From: Bacteroidales bacterium
GTDB lineage: Bacteria; Bacteroidota; Bacteroidia; Bacteroidales; VadinHA17
Reading direction: 5' to 3'
NCBI GenBank assembly: GCA_003157055.1
Contig: PMIG01000208.1
Location: 1-6,829, forward strand
DNA length: 6,829 nt
Shown: positions 5,829 through 6,829 of the stretch, piece by piece
How positions within the stretch are numbered: the first letter of the stretch is position 1
Layout: every line of letters begins with the position of its first letter
Program-made: the position numbers and the translations under genes
The notes under the pieces: generated by a model
Seen by the model: the letters and a program-made list of their open reading frames with translations, nothing else
Databases searched by the model: none
What the model was told of the DNA's origin: nothing

Positions 5829-6671
5829 CTACTTTATAGGAGAACCCGGTTCTCTGGAAATTGAATAATAATATCCTCTGTCAATAAGCGTCGGAACAAT
5901 TCGCTGGAAGAGAGCTGTAAATCTGCCCTCCCATGTCAATATCTTATATCTTTTCTTTTTTCTGATGCCTTTAAGCACCCATTTTGCGACATGTTGAGGT
6001 GACATAAGCTTGTCTTCGATCCTGGGAGATGAACCCTGTTCCGATCCATCTCCAGTTAGCGCATGCTTCCTGATCTCAGATTCGGTATATCCGGGTGCTA
6101 ATATCATTACATGCAAGCCTTTTTTCAGGTTTTCTATCCTGATTGTCTCCATGAAGCCATGAATTGCAAATTTTGATGCAGAATACCCTGTTCGGCCTGG
6201 TAATCCATGGAATCCGGCTACCGAAGATATTGCAACCAGGGATCCTTTGTTCGCAACCAGGTATGGAAGAGCATATTTCGTACAATAAACCGTACCCCAG
6301 AAGTTCACATCCATTAACCTGTGGAGGACTTTGAGGTTGACATCATTGAAGGAGGCCCGCATCGAGATTCCTGCATTATTGACCAGGATATTCAAAGAGC
6401 CATATCTTTCAACAGTCTTTTCAACAAGGTTCCTGCATTCTTCTTCGACAGTTACATCTGTTTTAACAAAGGATGCGTCAAGGCTTTTTGCTTTAAGATC
6501 AGCAACGATTGCAGAGAGTCTCTCAGAAGACCTTGCGGCCAGCATCACCTTGCTGCCTTTGGCAGCGAATTCACGTGCTATCGCCTCACCAATTCCGGAT
6601 GAGGCGCCGGTGACAATGACTACCTTATCTTTAAACATGGGTTTGACAGATTCAAAATTATTGTATTCCAT
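5829..6671 (-). CDS. Classical short-chain dehydrogenase/reductase (SDR)
   Basis: A 280-aa NAD(P)-dependent oxidoreductase with a Rossmann fold. Visible motifs are TGASSGIG (cofactor binding, about 21-28), NNAG (about 97-100), the catalytic Ser in AISSVAG (about 147-153) and YSASK (Tyr and Lys of the active site, about 163-167). A basic residue after the second strand (AARSSERL) suggests a preference for NADP(H). The C-terminal part (VLKGIRKKKRYKILTWEGRF) is basic and resembles 11-beta-hydroxysteroid-dehydrogenase / DHRS7-like members that act on lipids or ketones; the substrate cannot be told. The longest start is given. A second in-frame ATG at 6638 (MFKDKVVIVTG) would give 269 aa, the more usual beginning for this family, and a promoter-like element overlaps the first codons, so the shorter form may be correct. 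There is no evident functional link to the sigma module. Confidence 0.93.
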   Translation of the reverse strand: MEYNNFESVKPMFKDKVVIVTGASSGIGEAIAREFAAKGSKVMLAARSSERLSAIVADLKAKSLDASFVKTDVTVEEECRNLVEKTVERYGSLNILVNNAGISMRASFNDVNLKVLHRLMDVNFWGTVYCTKYALPYLVANKGSLVAISSVAGFHGLPGRTGYSASKFAIHGFMETIRIENLKKGLHVMILAPGYTESEIRKHALTGDGSEQGSSPRIEDKLMSPQHVAKWVLKGIRKKKRYKILTWEGRFTALFQRIVPTLIDRGYYYSISREPGSPIK

Positions 6672-6684
6672 CTAAAAATACAAT
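6653..6684 (-). promoter_or_regulatory. Candidate promoter overlapping the 5' end of the SDR gene
   Basis: The minus strand has ATTG (6684-6681; consensus TTTG), a 20-bp spacer and TAATTTTG (6660-6653), an exact TAnnTTTG match. Transcription would start near 6646, downstream of the ATG at 6671 but a few bases upstream of the ATG at 6638. If real, it supports the shorter protein with a very short leader. Confidence 0.4.
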
Positions 6685-6740
6685 AGTTATCAACTTGCTG
6701 TTCATTCCAAAAAACAAAAAATGAAAAAATGAATTCGTGC

Positions 6741-6771
6741 TTTGCAATAATTTAAAATTATCATACATTTG
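6741..6771 (+). promoter_or_regulatory. Promoter of the tRNA gene
   Basis: TTTG (6741-6744), a 19-bp AT-rich spacer and TACATTTG (6764-6771) match the Bacteroidota -33/-7 consensus exactly. The predicted start is about 15 bases before the tRNA. This is the best promoter match in the window, as expected for a stable-RNA gene. Confidence 0.75.
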
Positions 6772-6792
6772 CACTCGCAAATTTATCAGGAT

Positions 6793-6829
6793 GATTTAGT
6801 AGCTCAGTTGGTAGAGCATTCCGCTTTGC
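6793..6829 (+). tRNA. tRNA gene, 5' part only, identity uncertain
   Basis: The start of a tRNA gene cut by the window end. Reading from 6793: acceptor strand GATTTAG, linker TA, D-arm GCTC / AGTTGGTA / GAGC with a perfect 4-bp stem and the GG pair, then A26 and the start of the anticodon arm TTCCG-CTTTGC. With normal spacing the anticodon would be TTG (Gln), but position 37 would then be C, which is unusual. Read as a TTTGC loop it resembles tRNA-Ala(TGC), but the arm would be one base too long. The 3' half, T-arm and acceptor are beyond the edge, so the isotype stays open. Confidence 0.7.

Noticed and set aside
6331..6675. Open frame of 114 codons on the plus strand, antisense to the SDR gene
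   Set aside because: It mirrors a clear SDR coding sequence with all motifs on the other strand, and its translation has no recognisable family or signal.
3483..6796. 14-bp direct repeat TTATCAGGATGATT at 3483-3496 and 6783-6796, possible attachment sites beside a tRNA
   Set aside because: A match of this length is only mildly unlikely by chance in a window this size, no integrase is present, the tRNA copy is at the 5' end rather than the usual 3' end, and the genes between look like ordinary chromosomal ones.

Overview
The window looks like a chromosomal stretch from a member of the Bacteroidota, probably uncultured. Five promoter -7 elements fit the Bacteroidota consensus TAnnTTTG, and the gene families are typical of that phylum: two DUF4252 proteins, an ECF sigma factor with a one-pass membrane partner, and a DUF6588-like outer-membrane protein. 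Base composition is moderately AT-rich, and most starts lack a clear Shine-Dalgarno. I cannot name a genus. No mobile element, prophage or CRISPR array is visible.

All seven protein genes lie on the minus strand. In transcription order (right to left) they are: a short-chain dehydrogenase/reductase; a DUF4252 protein with a lipobox; an ECF sigma factor; a one-pass membrane protein that overlaps it and is the probable anti-sigma factor; a second DUF4252 protein with an ordinary signal peptide; a predicted outer-membrane beta-barrel; and a long RelA/SpoT homologue. At the right edge a divergent tRNA gene on the plus strand begins under a near-ideal Bacteroidota promoter and is cut off in the anticodon loop. 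At the left edge, just after the RelA/SpoT stop codon, a 7-bp palindromic tandem repeat runs off the window.

The centre is a sigma / anti-sigma / DUF4252 module flanked by a second DUF4252 gene, probably an envelope-sensing regulatory unit. It has its own promoter candidate, and a perfect 9-bp inverted repeat sits against that promoter inside the end of the upstream DUF4252 gene. The outer-membrane protein gene and the RelA/SpoT gene each appear to be separate transcription units. A strong intrinsic terminator follows the first, and the second has its own -7 element and a TTG start with an AGGA ribosome-binding site. The RelA/SpoT protein keeps the (p)ppGpp synthetase residues, but its hydrolase site has several substitutions, so it may mainly or only synthesise the alarmone.
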